Shown here in pieces: positions 9,241-18,119 of a stretch of 64,000 bases of DNA. The position numbers and the translations under genes are program-made. Every line of letters starts with the position of its first letter. Positions within the stretch are counted from its first letter, which is position 1. Under the pieces are notes generated by a model. The model was not told the DNA's origin. It searched no databases and saw only the letters and a list, made by a program, of their open reading frames with translations. This DNA comes from Planctobacterium sp965279005 (GTDB lineage: Bacteria > Pseudomonadota > Gammaproteobacteria > Enterobacterales > Alteromonadaceae): NCBI GenBank assembly GCA_965279005.1, contig CBDIHK010000022.1, positions 62,001-126,000 of the forward strand. The letters are read 5' to 3'.

Positions 9241-10311
9241 ATGACTAGGCGCAAAGCACCAGATAACAATGGCTTTAATTTGGCCTTTTTAGACGTCATG
9301 GCCTGCGGCCTGGGGGCGGTCATCCTAATTTTTATGCTGGTGGATTTTAAAGACATCATGGTGGATACCAGTGAAGAGCGCAAACGCCTGGAGCAGGAGC
9401 TTGCTGCCGCTGAATCAGAACAATCACAGCTGGCCCGCTTGCTTGACGAGATCAATGATTTGTTGGCAATGGCCGCAAGCACCGAAGAGGCCAACCAGAG
9501 CCAGAACCAGCAAGTTATCGCCCAACAAAACCAACTGCGCCAAGCGATTGCCAATGAGCAGGCGACTATTGCCGATTTAGAGCAGCAAAAAGCGGCATTG
9601 CTCGAGAAGATTAATGAATCCGCCAATATAGTCAAAGCCGGTACTGGCGAACAAAATTACATTGTAGGGCTACCAGTGGAAGGCAGGAATATCGGCCTGC
9701 TAATCGATAAAAGTGCCTCCATGATGGCCGTTGAGCTTGTTGATATTTTTTTAGCCATGGCGCTGCCTGAAGCAGAAAAAGCCAACCAGGCCAAATGGCA
9801 ACGCACAAAAAATATCACCAAATGGCTGTTGAGCCGCTTACCCCAGTCTTCCTCTGCTACCGCTGTTGCCTTTAGTGAGGACGCCGTTGTCTTGGGTCAA
9901 CAAAAAGTTATTCCGGCCACATCTAATGCCCTGTTGAATACGGTGCTGGAGGATTTAGCCGCTACCGTGCCAGATGGTGGCACGAACCTGAAAAAAGGCT
10001 TGGACACACTAATGCAGGCCAACCCCAATATCGATAGTATTTATCTGGTGACCGATGGCTTGCCAACTATGGGTTTGCGGTTGACCTCCCGTAACTGCCT
10101 CTCCTTAACCACCAGGAAGACCATTACGGCAGAATGCCGCGCAGAAATGGGTCAGGCTACCTTTAAAAAGTTCCTAACCAAGCACCGGGATGTGGAGATA
10201 AACATTATCCTGCTGCCCATTGAGGGCGATCCTTTCGCCTCGTCGGTATTTTGGGAAGCGTCATTGGCCACCGGCGGTACCTTATTGTCACCAGCCCAGG
10301 AGTGGAACTAA
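9241..10311 (+). CDS. VWA-domain protein with an ExbD/MotB-like membrane anchor (first of two)
   Basis: 356 aa. The N-terminus has the stretch NLAFLDVMACGLGAVILIF: a transmembrane helix with Asp18 near its cytoplasmic start, the place of the proton-binding Asp in ExbD, TolR and MotB. A coiled coil (residues about 42-130, Glu/Gln/Leu-rich) links it to a periplasmic von Willebrand A domain. That domain has a MIDAS motif DKSAS (156-160), a conserved Thr in DGGTN and the Asp of LVTDGLP. It starts 14 nt after the channel gene. I infer a stator B subunit whose usual peptidoglycan-binding domain is replaced by VWA. The domain calls are solid; the proton role is inference. Confidence 0.8.
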   Translation: MTRRKAPDNNGFNLAFLDVMACGLGAVILIFMLVDFKDIMVDTSEERKRLEQELAAAESEQSQLARLLDEINDLLAMAASTEEANQSQNQQVIAQQNQLRQAIANEQATIADLEQQKAALLEKINESANIVKAGTGEQNYIVGLPVEGRNIGLLIDKSASMMAVELVDIFLAMALPEAEKANQAKWQRTKNITKWLLSRLPQSSSATAVAFSEDAVVLGQQKVIPATSNALLNTVLEDLAATVPDGGTNLKKGLDTLMQANPNIDSIYLVTDGLPTMGLRLTSRNCLSLTTRKTITAECRAEMGQATFKKFLTKHRDVEINIILLPIEGDPFASSVFWEASLATGGTLLSPAQEWN

Positions 10312-10314
10312 ACT

Positions 10315-11277
10315 ATGCGACGTATTCGGCGTGGACCGGTAGAGGTATTTAACCTGTCATTCCTAGATATCATTAGCTGCGCCTTTGGTGCGGTGGTGTT
10401 GCTGGTACTGCTAGCCAGGAATGGCGAACTTGAAACGCCGCCAACCAGCGATGCCACTGACATTAGCATCTTGGTGGATCAGGTGCTAAGGGCGCAAAAA
10501 AGCATTGAGCAACTGCAAGGTGCCCAGTCCAACCAGCTAGATGCACTTAGCCAGGCAGAAGCCGATAATGCCGCACTTGATAACCAAACCCAGGATCTTG
10601 CGCAAACCATACCCAAAGCGATGCTGGCGCTTCAGCAACTCCAGGACAAAGCCCAGTCGCTGCGGGATCAAGTGGCGGCCTCAACTGCACTGCTGAGCGT
10701 ACCCAATAGCACCGAAGAACCGGATAAAGATGTAGGGGGGATCCCGACTGACGCTGAGTATGTGGTGTTTATCATTGATAATTCAGGATCCATGGTAAAC
10801 ATCGGCTGGGATGAAATTGTGGATGTGGTGGAGGATGTGATCACTAACCATCCCAAACTTAAAGGCTTCAATGTCATGGCCGCCGATGGCCGGTTTTTGG
10901 GCATGAAACCCAGGGGCTGGATTGAGGATACCTTTGGCAACCGCAAACGCGCCTTGGCCATGCTAAAAAGTTTCCAAGGCGGTGGCAGCGAGCCTGAGGC
11001 GGGCATCCTCAAGGCCATTGATACTTACAAGAACACCAATGGCCCGGTGTCCCTCTATGTCTTTGGCGATGAGTTCTCCAGCCATAGCTTACAACATACG
11101 GTAGAACGGATCACCAATGCCAATTACGACCCGGTAGCCCAACAGGCCAGGTTCAGGATCCACGGAGTTGGTTTCTTTTTCCAAGGCAACCGCAATACCA
11201 GCATGTCATTTGCCGCCTTTATGAAAACTATTGCGGTCAATAACCGCGGCGCTTTTATCGCGCTACCCATTAGCTAA
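10315..11277 (+). CDS. VWA-domain protein with an ExbD/MotB-like membrane anchor (second of two)
   Basis: 320 aa, 3 nt after its paralogue. The same layout is visible: basic start, membrane helix in NLSFLDIISCAFGAVVLL with Asp18 at the identical position, coiled coil (residues about 50-120), then VWA with MIDAS DNSGS (155-159) and VFGDEFS. The MIDAS Thr is less obvious than in the first protein (GGGSEPEAG lies at that place). Two consecutive paralogues suggest a heterodimer inside a single channel pentamer. It is the last gene of the operon, 14 nt from the end of the convergent lipoprotein gene. Confidence 0.8.
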   Translation: MRRIRRGPVEVFNLSFLDIISCAFGAVVLLVLLARNGELETPPTSDATDISILVDQVLRAQKSIEQLQGAQSNQLDALSQAEADNAALDNQTQDLAQTIPKAMLALQQLQDKAQSLRDQVAASTALLSVPNSTEEPDKDVGGIPTDAEYVVFIIDNSGSMVNIGWDEIVDVVEDVITNHPKLKGFNVMAADGRFLGMKPRGWIEDTFGNRKRALAMLKSFQGGGSEPEAGILKAIDTYKNTNGPVSLYVFGDEFSSHSLQHTVERITNANYDPVAQQARFRIHGVGFFFQGNRNTSMSFAAFMKTIAVNNRGAFIALPIS

Positions 11278-11291
11278 TTGGGAACCTATAT

Positions 11292-13325
11292 CTAAAGCTT
11301 CTGCCAAAAGCCGCCGTGCCAGGCCAGGTACATCCAAGCTGCCGGGGCGATGCCATTGGCTGTAGTATTCCAGCCGATGCCAGCACTGAAGTCGTTGGCG
11401 GCACCCTGGCATCTGCCGTCCTGGCAAAGCTGCTGTTTGGCCTGGTTGATGATGAAATTAGCGTTGATGCCACCTTCTGCAGCCCATTGGCCCGCGCCGT
11501 GTTCCACTGTTGGCGACCAAGGCCCGGCGATGTCCCCTAGGCCTTTGATACTTGTAGCAGTAAAGCCCTGGGTGGGGAAAATAGCCATGCCAAAAGCCAG
11601 CCCCGCCAAGGCATCTTGCAGCCTATTTTGCCGTTTTAGCCACTGGCTGCCCCAATTGGCGGCAACGTCGAGGCAGGCCAGTGCATGCCCGGCAATGATG
11701 TTGCCAGTGCCTGTCATAGTGCATGCTTGCTCGTTGTAATCGCCAATATCCACCTGCACACCACAAAAAAAGCGTTGCTGAACTGGGTCAAACAAGTGCT
11801 GTTCAATAAAGGTTTTTAGCCTATTGGCTGGCCCTGGTTCTGCTAAACCCCTGGCAACCGCGGCGTGCCAAAATAAGTGGCTGCTGATGTTACCCTCGGT
11901 GCCTTCTGTGATGGAACCGTCAGGTAAACCAGCTGATTCCCGGCACTGCTGCGACGTTTGGAAATAATTGGCGGCATTGGCAATGCTCTGGTCAAAGCGG
12001 CTTGCATCCGGCAGTACTTCGCGAGCTATTATCAGGGCAATGCCAGCCCAGGCGGTCGAACCTACCCACATGACCCTTTCATTGGCTGGTTTCAGTACTA
12101 GCCTATTATTACTGACATTAAAGCTATCATCCCAGGCGCCATTTCTATCGCTTAAGGCTTGCAAGCGTATCAATTCATCGGCCAGTTTATTTGCCGCCAG
12201 CAGGTATTGTTGGCTGCTGCCATCGACGCCTGCTAGCCGTTCGTATTCGAGGGTAAATACTATAAGCGCCATAGCATTGGCGTAAAGGTGCCAATTGGGG
12301 GTTAGCTCAAACCAGGCGGGGATAAAACCATGGGGTTGTTGCCGTGTTAACAAATCTTGGGCTACCAAAGCCATATTCGATATATCAGGCAGTACCGCTT
12401 CGAGCTCTTCTATAGGCTGGCGCACATCATCAATATGCCATGCCCAGATATCACCGACCTGGACACTGCCTTGGCGTTTCCCTGGTAAGTTGGATGGCCA
12501 GGAAAAGGCAAACTCTAGCGACGTGATGTTGCTTAAATCAAGCGTACCTATCTGGTTTTGGAATTCCCGCAAGTCCACTGCCCAGCTGCGCCAAACCGGT
12601 AAGCCGGCGCCGCCATCAAGGCGCACAAATGCGAGGTTAGCAGCACTGTCTTTTAATTTAACTTCGAGCGCGACCGGGACACCTTGTTCGCCGCGAAAAG
12701 GCACCCATAGGTGGCTGTAGGCGGTTAAATCTATGGGAGTCTCGAAAGCAGTACTGCGCGCAGCCACCACCCATTCCCCGTTGTTAAGGTCAAAGCTGAA
12801 TTGGGCAGCGTGGCCTTCGCCGTCGCAACCAGGGCTAGTTGCGACTTGTATCGCCCCGTTTAAATCTGTGTAAGTTTGCCAGTTTGCCTCGGGCATGATG
12901 GGGAGCTTTAGGTTGCCCGTCCGGCAATTGCTAGGCCAGCCGGGTTCCAGGGTTTTAAATCGCGTGCTTTCGCTATTGTCGGCCACAGATACTGTCACTT
13001 GCCATTCTACATCTGCCCATAAGCCTTTAAACATTTGGCTGTGTTCAGTTGCCGCTGGGCTTTGTATAGTCCTCGCGCTATCACTCGCACCAATTGGGAC
13101 AATTGTTATTTCTACTGGCACAGGCTCTGGGGTTTGAAAACTCACTTTAACCGATGTGGCAGTGATTTGCTCAAGTGCCAAATTAGAGATAGGGCCGGGA
13201 GCTGCTGGAGTGGGTGTGGCGGGCGTGCTGGGCACAGTGGCTTGGTCACTCTCACTACCAGAGCCACCGCAACCTAAAACGGATAAACAAAGCAAAAGCA
13301 ATAAAACACAACGTTGGTAAGCCAT
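11292..13325 (-). CDS. Large lipoprotein, possibly with an alpha/alpha-barrel domain
   Basis: 677 aa. The signal peptide ends in the lipobox SVLGC (Cys19), followed by a Ser/Gly/Pro-rich linker. Residues about 45-120 look like a fibronectin-III module (ISNLALEQITATSVKVSF). Residues about 130-300 look like a beta-sandwich of the carbohydrate-binding kind (LDLSNITSLEFAFSWPSN, VGDIWAWHIDDV). The C-terminal 350 residues are helical with many Trp and Ala (VGSTAWAGIALIIAREVL) and could be an (alpha/alpha)6 barrel as in polysaccharide-active enzymes. No catalytic motif is recognised, so an enzyme role is a guess. It is translated after the solute-binding-like gene through a TAATG overlap. Confidence 0.65.
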   Translation of the reverse strand: MAYQRCVLLLLLCLSVLGCGGSGSESDQATVPSTPATPTPAAPGPISNLALEQITATSVKVSFQTPEPVPVEITIVPIGASDSARTIQSPAATEHSQMFKGLWADVEWQVTVSVADNSESTRFKTLEPGWPSNCRTGNLKLPIMPEANWQTYTDLNGAIQVATSPGCDGEGHAAQFSFDLNNGEWVVAARSTAFETPIDLTAYSHLWVPFRGEQGVPVALEVKLKDSAANLAFVRLDGGAGLPVWRSWAVDLREFQNQIGTLDLSNITSLEFAFSWPSNLPGKRQGSVQVGDIWAWHIDDVRQPIEELEAVLPDISNMALVAQDLLTRQQPHGFIPAWFELTPNWHLYANAMALIVFTLEYERLAGVDGSSQQYLLAANKLADELIRLQALSDRNGAWDDSFNVSNNRLVLKPANERVMWVGSTAWAGIALIIAREVLPDASRFDQSIANAANYFQTSQQCRESAGLPDGSITEGTEGNISSHLFWHAAVARGLAEPGPANRLKTFIEQHLFDPVQQRFFCGVQVDIGDYNEQACTMTGTGNIIAGHALACLDVAANWGSQWLKRQNRLQDALAGLAFGMAIFPTQGFTATSIKGLGDIAGPWSPTVEHGAGQWAAEGGINANFIINQAKQQLCQDGRCQGAANDFSAGIGWNTTANGIAPAAWMYLAWHGGFWQKL

Positions 13326-14212
13326 TAATTAACATCCAGCGATAACCACAGCTGTGCTGAATTTTTGTTTTCTAGCCCGTCGTATGGTGGGTTCTCCAGC
13401 CTAACCTTGTTGTAGCCATGCCATTGGGACAGCGGAAATACATGGGCTGTGTAGGGGTGCTGTTGAATCAAGCCTAAGAAGCTACCATCCTGGATGGCGT
13501 GTAGGAATGCCGTTTCAAGGTCTTGTTTTAGCTGCTTATTGTTTTTGTGCACGTACATGTAAGCAGGGTAGGTGTACTGCAGCATAAGGTTGTCGGCTAA
13601 AACAATTTCTGGATACTTTGCGTTGATATCAGCTAGTTCTAAAGGCGCTTCATGCACGCCCCTAGGAAAGTAATCACATTTGCCTGTTACCAGCATTTTC
13701 AGCATCGACTCATATTCGCTGACCCTGAGCACGGTCAATTTATTGTGTTCCAGGATGTCTGAATCTGGCCAGTTTTTTCCTTGGCATGCAGTAAGCTGTG
13801 TTAGGTCTTCTCGATCGCTGACCGTCGCAAAAGCCTCGCTATTGTTTTGGTGTATAAATAGCAGGCGGTTGCCCAGTAAGCCGGCCGCCGCGGGAATTTC
13901 AATGGGCTGCGAAATATCGGCATAAACGTCGGTGGAACCAAGCCAAGTCAGGTCAATAATATCATTTGAAACAAGGTGGATTTTTTCGTAAACGAAGTAG
14001 CTGTCTGCAGTGACAAACTCAAGCTGATATTTGTTTTTGATGTTAGGTTTTGATAGCAACAGCTCTACTAATTCAATGAAATAAAGCTCGCCAGGGTGGG
14101 GCGATGGCGCATTGCCGAGGATGCGTATCGACTTCGAACCATCAGCAACAGCAGGCACTGAAAAGACAAAACAGCAGCAAAAGATCAGCAAAGTCCGAAT
14201 CAGCAGTTGCAA
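13325..14212 (-). CDS. Periplasmic solute-binding-like protein (PBP2 fold)
   Basis: 295 aa. A signal peptide (LLIFCCCFVFSVPAVA) is followed by SIRILGNAPSPHP and YQLEFVTADSYFVYEKIHLV, the start typical of extracellular solute-binding family 3-like proteins without transport genes nearby. Later segments (LEHNKLTVLRVSEYESMLKML and CDYFPRGVHEAPLEL) match the second lobe of that fold. No ABC permease or ATPase is adjacent. Together with the following lipoprotein it forms a two-gene operon, and a sensing or polysaccharide-related role is possible. The family call is by fold pattern only. Confidence 0.65.
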   Translation of the reverse strand: MQLLIRTLLIFCCCFVFSVPAVADGSKSIRILGNAPSPHPGELYFIELVELLLSKPNIKNKYQLEFVTADSYFVYEKIHLVSNDIIDLTWLGSTDVYADISQPIEIPAAAGLLGNRLLFIHQNNSEAFATVSDREDLTQLTACQGKNWPDSDILEHNKLTVLRVSEYESMLKMLVTGKCDYFPRGVHEAPLELADINAKYPEIVLADNLMLQYTYPAYMYVHKNNKQLKQDLETAFLHAIQDGSFLGLIQQHPYTAHVFPLSQWHGYNKVRLENPPYDGLENKNSAQLWLSLDVN

Positions 14213-14579
14213 ATGAACTCCTGCAATGAGTGTAACAATTTAATGTTAATACTAACCTTTGCGAAGTGCTTGGCAAGTGCGGTGTCTACGCTGTAACCAG
14301 AACCGTTTTGCCCATCTGTAATCAAAGTTCGATTAGCGTGCGTTGTCTTTGTAAGTTACGTGTAACTGAACGCTGTTTTGATAGATTGTTTTGCTATAGC
14401 TTACCATTGTTAGTATTGGCACAATATTAACTACGCTGTGGCCTAGTGTTCACTTGTCCTGAACCTCAATTTATAGTGCTGGCGGGTAGATGGCGTTGAG
14501 CCTGCGTGCACTTGGCGTAACAGTTTGCAGGCATTGCAATCTAGTATCTGGTTCTCCAATAACAACATAGAAGTAACGC
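14213..14579. other. Divergent intergenic region
   Basis: This region separates the leftward solute-binding gene from the rightward XRE regulator gene. No ORF or RNA gene is seen. Arms GTTAC/GTAAC with a 2-nt centre at 14355-14366 could be a regulator site. No convincing -10/-35 pair stands out. Confidence 0.3.
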
Positions 14580-15290
14580 ATGGACATTGCTAAAGACAAG
14601 TTAATCGAATTGAGAAAAGAACGCGGTTGGTCGCAAAGCCGTCTCGCAACTATTTCCGGTTTAGGCGAAAGAACCATCCAACGCATTGAAAAAGAGGGTA
14701 CCTGCTCACTTGAATCTGTTATGGCATTAGCCTCGGTATTTGAGCTTAGTCCGAAAGACCTGGAGAAGCCTAAACCAGAAACCATCGGGGATCCGCCTGC
14801 CAGTCCGGTTAAAACTAACTGGAGCGGTCTTTTGGGCATGGGAGTGCTAATTGCCTGTGCTTACATCATCATTGATTTGACAGCAAAATACCCAAGTTGG
14901 GAAAGGATATCAGCAGGCCTGGTGTTTGGATTAACCATTACCTTCTCAGTCATTTCCTATGGCGCTAAAAGAACCTATGCATGCATGGCTTCCACCTACT
15001 GGATCGTCCGTGCCCCACAGCAAAACATGGACTTTAATATAAAGATTAAGCAAACAAAGTCACTGCTGGAGTATAGCTATATTATTGGCGTAGTGAGCTG
15101 TTTGGTTTGTGGGCTTACCATCGCAGTTCATTCTGAGATTAACCCTAACCACACTCTGGATTACCTAACCTATATGGTCAGGCCTTTGGTCTATGCCATC
15201 TTGTTCGCGGAACTCTGGATAAGGCCGCTGAAGCACAGGCTTGAGTACCTGCTGCAATTAGAACTTTCTCACTCTAGGGAGGAAGGTTAG
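14580..15290 (+). CDS. Membrane-bound XRE-family transcriptional regulator
   Basis: 236 aa. Residues 6-60 form a Cro/C1-type helix-turn-helix (LRKERGWSQSRLATISGLGE, then RTIQRIEKEG). After a Pro-rich linker (residues about 62-78), at least four hydrophobic segments follow (LLGMGVLIACAYIIIDL, AGLVFGLTITFSVISY, IIGVVSCLVCGLTIAV, VRPLVYAILFAEL), so the DNA-binding domain is tethered to the inner membrane. The stop codon directly abuts the ATG of the beta-lactamase-family gene, making one operon. I infer that it senses an envelope signal and controls its own operon. Confidence 0.75.
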   Translation: MDIAKDKLIELRKERGWSQSRLATISGLGERTIQRIEKEGTCSLESVMALASVFELSPKDLEKPKPETIGDPPASPVKTNWSGLLGMGVLIACAYIIIDLTAKYPSWERISAGLVFGLTITFSVISYGAKRTYACMASTYWIVRAPQQNMDFNIKIKQTKSLLEYSYIIGVVSCLVCGLTIAVHSEINPNHTLDYLTYMVRPLVYAILFAELWIRPLKHRLEYLLQLELSHSREEG

Positions 15291-16337
15291 ATGCATGCGA
15301 TTAGAAACAGCATTGTGGTATTCATTTTATTGTCATTTTCTGCACCATTTAGCCTAGCCACTGAGAATAGGTTAGGCTGGCAATCAGAGGTCAAAAAACT
15401 CATTAGTGAGCTGGGGGCAGAGCGTGGTTTTAATGGTTCGGTGGCGATCAAAATCGCTCATTTTCCGCTCAAAACTTTTACCGTGGGCTTGTTCGATGAG
15501 CAAACAAGATTGTCACCCGAACATTTGTTTAGCAGTGGCTCGTTTGGCAAACAGTTCACTACGGTCGCCGTGTTGAAATTGCAGCAAGACGGTAAACTTG
15601 AGTTAGAGGATCGCATAGTCGAGTATTTACCATCATTGCCCAGTTGGGCAGAGCAAATCACTGTCCGAAACCTACTCAATCACACATCCGGATTACCAAA
15701 GATAAAGTGGAAAAAGAATATTGATACCGAAGATGTGATGTCCCAAGTGCAAAGTTTGGCTTCTTTGCCGTTTGAACCTGGCACCAGCTACCTTTACGGA
15801 AACATCAACGTGATGTTGCGCGCCAAAATCGTTGAAAAAGTGACAGGGGTTGAGTTTAGGCAATATCTGCAAACCACTTTTTTTGCGCCGTTAAACATGC
15901 AGCATACCTTACAGTTCAGCAAGGTTGAACCAAGGCATGGTATTGCCGTCGGTGATTACCCTACCGCAATAAATGGCGTCACCTTGTATACAACTGCAGC
16001 TGACATGGTGCGTTGGGAAATTGCCTTGTTGGCTGGGAATGCAATATCAGGCAAGCCGGTGACTGAATTTCTCAAGCCACACCCCTTGTCTGGAAAAGAC
16101 AACCACGCTGAATTTGATTTTGGTTTTTTCCTCGAAAATTCGGGGGAAGTAACCAAGTTGCAACACGATGGCAGCAACCCATCCCACCATGTTTTGAAAT
16201 ACACTGATGTAACAAACCAATTCATATTTGCCGCTATGTCCAATGACGGCGACAAGGGCACGCTTTATCTGCTAAAAGATAAAATCTCTGAAGTAATTAT
16301 CAAGCACAAGGTCAGTGCAGTCATTAATAGGCATTAA
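15291..16337 (+). CDS. Serine beta-lactamase/penicillin-binding-family protein
   Basis: 348 aa with a signal peptide (residues 1-23). It has the class C/AmpH-like fold: the SxxK catalytic motif SFGK (84-87) in LFSSGSFGKQF, then VRNLLNHTSGLP, and YGN (in TSYLYGNIN) at the YxN position. The segment LQHDGSNP stands where the third motif (KTG/HxG) is expected, as in esterase-like members. It could act on peptidoglycan peptides, esters or D-amino-acid peptides, and resistance to beta-lactams cannot be claimed. It is co-transcribed with the membrane XRE regulator. Confidence 0.8.
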   Translation: MHAIRNSIVVFILLSFSAPFSLATENRLGWQSEVKKLISELGAERGFNGSVAIKIAHFPLKTFTVGLFDEQTRLSPEHLFSSGSFGKQFTTVAVLKLQQDGKLELEDRIVEYLPSLPSWAEQITVRNLLNHTSGLPKIKWKKNIDTEDVMSQVQSLASLPFEPGTSYLYGNINVMLRAKIVEKVTGVEFRQYLQTTFFAPLNMQHTLQFSKVEPRHGIAVGDYPTAINGVTLYTTAADMVRWEIALLAGNAISGKPVTEFLKPHPLSGKDNHAEFDFGFFLENSGEVTKLQHDGSNPSHHVLKYTDVTNQFIFAAMSNDGDKGTLYLLKDKISEVIIKHKVSAVINRH

Positions 16338-16497
16338 AAAGAATATATTGCACCGCTGGACAAGTGACCGTCGTCTTCAGTTTTAAGTGGGGGCTGGCGC
16401 TGGGCTCTTAGCCAATGGCTTGGGTATAAAAGTAAGTGAAAATTATTTTTTAGGGTAGCCTCTTTGGGCTACTGTGACGCGCCAGGAGCCACTAGAC

Positions 16498-17463
16498 ATG
16501 GAAATACATCAGAAACCTCGGAAAAAAGCTGATTTTAAACAGCCGGTCGACGAATCTGAAATGAAGCTGCAGCTCGCTATAGCACTGGCTGGTGAGCAAA
16601 TTACCAGTGTACATGAACTCGATACCGGATTGTTTAACAATACCTACCTGGTATCTACATCCAATAATGCCTACATATTGAAAGTAGCGCCTGGACAGCA
16701 AACAGAAGTGCTCCATAACGAGAAGTTCTTAATGCAAAGGGAGCATGCAATTTCTGGATTTTTACAAGCCGTGAGTCCGTTGGTGCCCGAGTATCTCAGT
16801 TTCTTTAAAATTGGAGATAGAGAAGCATTCCTTCAGGCATTTATTGAAGGCCAGCTTTGGTACGATGTTGCCGGCTCCCTTAGTGAACATGAAAATAGCG
16901 TGCTTTGGCGGCAACTAGGGGAGTTTGCTAGGACAGCGCATCAATGGGAGGGTAAAAGCTTTGGTTATCCTGCCCCGTTTGCACCATGTAGCACCTGGTC
17001 CGACTTTATAAAATCAAATGTAGAGGGTTTGCTAGGTGACTGCGTAAGGAATGGCGTTTTCTACCCTGAAGTACAAGAATTCCAATTGCTTCTACCTGGC
17101 TTTTATGGCGTGTTAGACGAAGTTAATTCTGCAAGATTATTACACGGTGACTTGTGGCCTCGTAATGTCATCATTGGTGGTAAAGGGAGCGATATTCACA
17201 TTAAGGCGGTAATAGACGGGGAACGCGCCTATTGGGGGGATCCCATCAGCGACTGGGTACTTATCCTTTACGATCTGCCTGAGGTTTTTTGGCTGGGCTA
17301 CGGCCAGAATTTGCTAGAGTCCAGTGATCCAATAAAGATTGCCATCTACAAGGGAATGTACTTTGTGGTGAACATCCTTGAAACCTTGCGCTTTTCCGAG
17401 CCTGATCAGCAATACAGGGACTATCTTTCTGGCATCAATGCTCAGCTAAGGAAGTCCCTTTAA
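16498..17463 (+). CDS. Aminoglycoside phosphotransferase-fold kinase
   Basis: About 321 aa. I chose ATG 16498 because AGGAG lies 9 nt upstream (16484-16488); an in-frame GTG 16474 would add 8 residues. It is an APH/choline-kinase-like fold: N-lobe strand AYILKVAP with the ATP-contacting Lys, the hinge region LQAFIEGQLW, the catalytic loop HGDLWPRN (Asp and Asn of Brenner's motif) and the metal-binding VIDGERAYWGDP. The group includes homoserine, fructosamine and thiamine kinases as well as antibiotic kinases, so the substrate is open. It stands alone, with no co-directional neighbour within 150 nt. Confidence 0.75.
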   Translation: MEIHQKPRKKADFKQPVDESEMKLQLAIALAGEQITSVHELDTGLFNNTYLVSTSNNAYILKVAPGQQTEVLHNEKFLMQREHAISGFLQAVSPLVPEYLSFFKIGDREAFLQAFIEGQLWYDVAGSLSEHENSVLWRQLGEFARTAHQWEGKSFGYPAPFAPCSTWSDFIKSNVEGLLGDCVRNGVFYPEVQEFQLLLPGFYGVLDEVNSARLLHGDLWPRNVIIGGKGSDIHIKAVIDGERAYWGDPISDWVLILYDLPEVFWLGYGQNLLESSDPIKIAIYKGMYFVVNILETLRFSEPDQQYRDYLSGINAQLRKSL

Positions 17464-17769
17464 TTCTTTAGTCGGCATTTATGCTGCCAAGTTAGGTCAA
17501 GAGGAAAATGCAAATTGTGCTTATTAAACAATTTTAAAACCTTCGGTCTCATTGAAAAAATAGGTATCGATAGACACTATGGTCTTTTGTTTCACCGTCC
17601 AGAGTGTCCCGGAAAATGGGGTGACGCTCTGGTCAGAGGTCAAAACATGACATTCCAGTCTGCTACTTACCTCTTTTCCTGATACTCCCTAAAGATTTCA
17701 AAACCATAACTTTTGTTTTTAGCTAAGCAGGACATAATACCTTCTTTGAGTAGTTTTGAATTTGGGTTG
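17464..17769. other. Intergenic region without recognised features
   Basis: AT-rich, with no ORF of good quality. The in-frame TTG at 17713 upstream of the GIY-YIG gene is less likely than ATG 17770 as a start, because homology-like sequence begins only there. Confidence 0.35.
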
Positions 17770-18054
17770 ATGCATAATTGGTTTGTTTATTTATTAAAAG
17801 TCGACGCTTCCGGTGCATTTTACTGCGGCTGTACCAATGACCTAGAAAGGCGCATTGCTATGCACCGTGCAGGTAAAGGCGCAAAATATTTGCGCGGCAA
17901 GGCCTTCACTCTAGCATGGTTTGCATGGGTAGGGGAGCAGTCCCATGCTTGTAAAGCAGAGTATAAAATCAAACAGTTGACCCATAAAAATAAGCTCGCC
18001 TTGGTAGCGACGGCACCGTCTAATTTACCGAAAGAATGCAGCGAAGGTATCTAA
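17770..18054 (+). CDS. Small GIY-YIG endonuclease-domain protein (UPF0213-like)
   Basis: 94 aa from ATG 17770. The single domain is complete: WFVYLLKV (VYLL in place of GIY), YCGCTNDLERRIAMH (YxG-like strand, Arg of the second motif), GKGAKYLRG and AEYKIKQLTHKNK (the Glu metal site). Length and layout match the stand-alone YhbQ/UPF0213 family, whose cellular role is poorly known. It lies directly upstream of the REP repeat array, but I see no operon link. Confidence 0.75.
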   Translation: MHNWFVYLLKVDASGAFYCGCTNDLERRIAMHRAGKGAKYLRGKAFTLAWFAWVGEQSHACKAEYKIKQLTHKNKLALVATAPSNLPKECSEGI

Positions 18055-18119
18055 AAGTATCGCCTAGGCTGCGGTCGAAGCCAACAATTTGCAAATTGTG
18101 AGAACAACCAAAAGCAACA

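Noticed and set aside
8462..11277. Zorya anti-phage system (ZorA/ZorB)
   Set aside because: The channel subunit lacks the long ZorA tail, the partners have VWA and not OmpA-like domains, and no ZorC, ZorD or ZorE is near.
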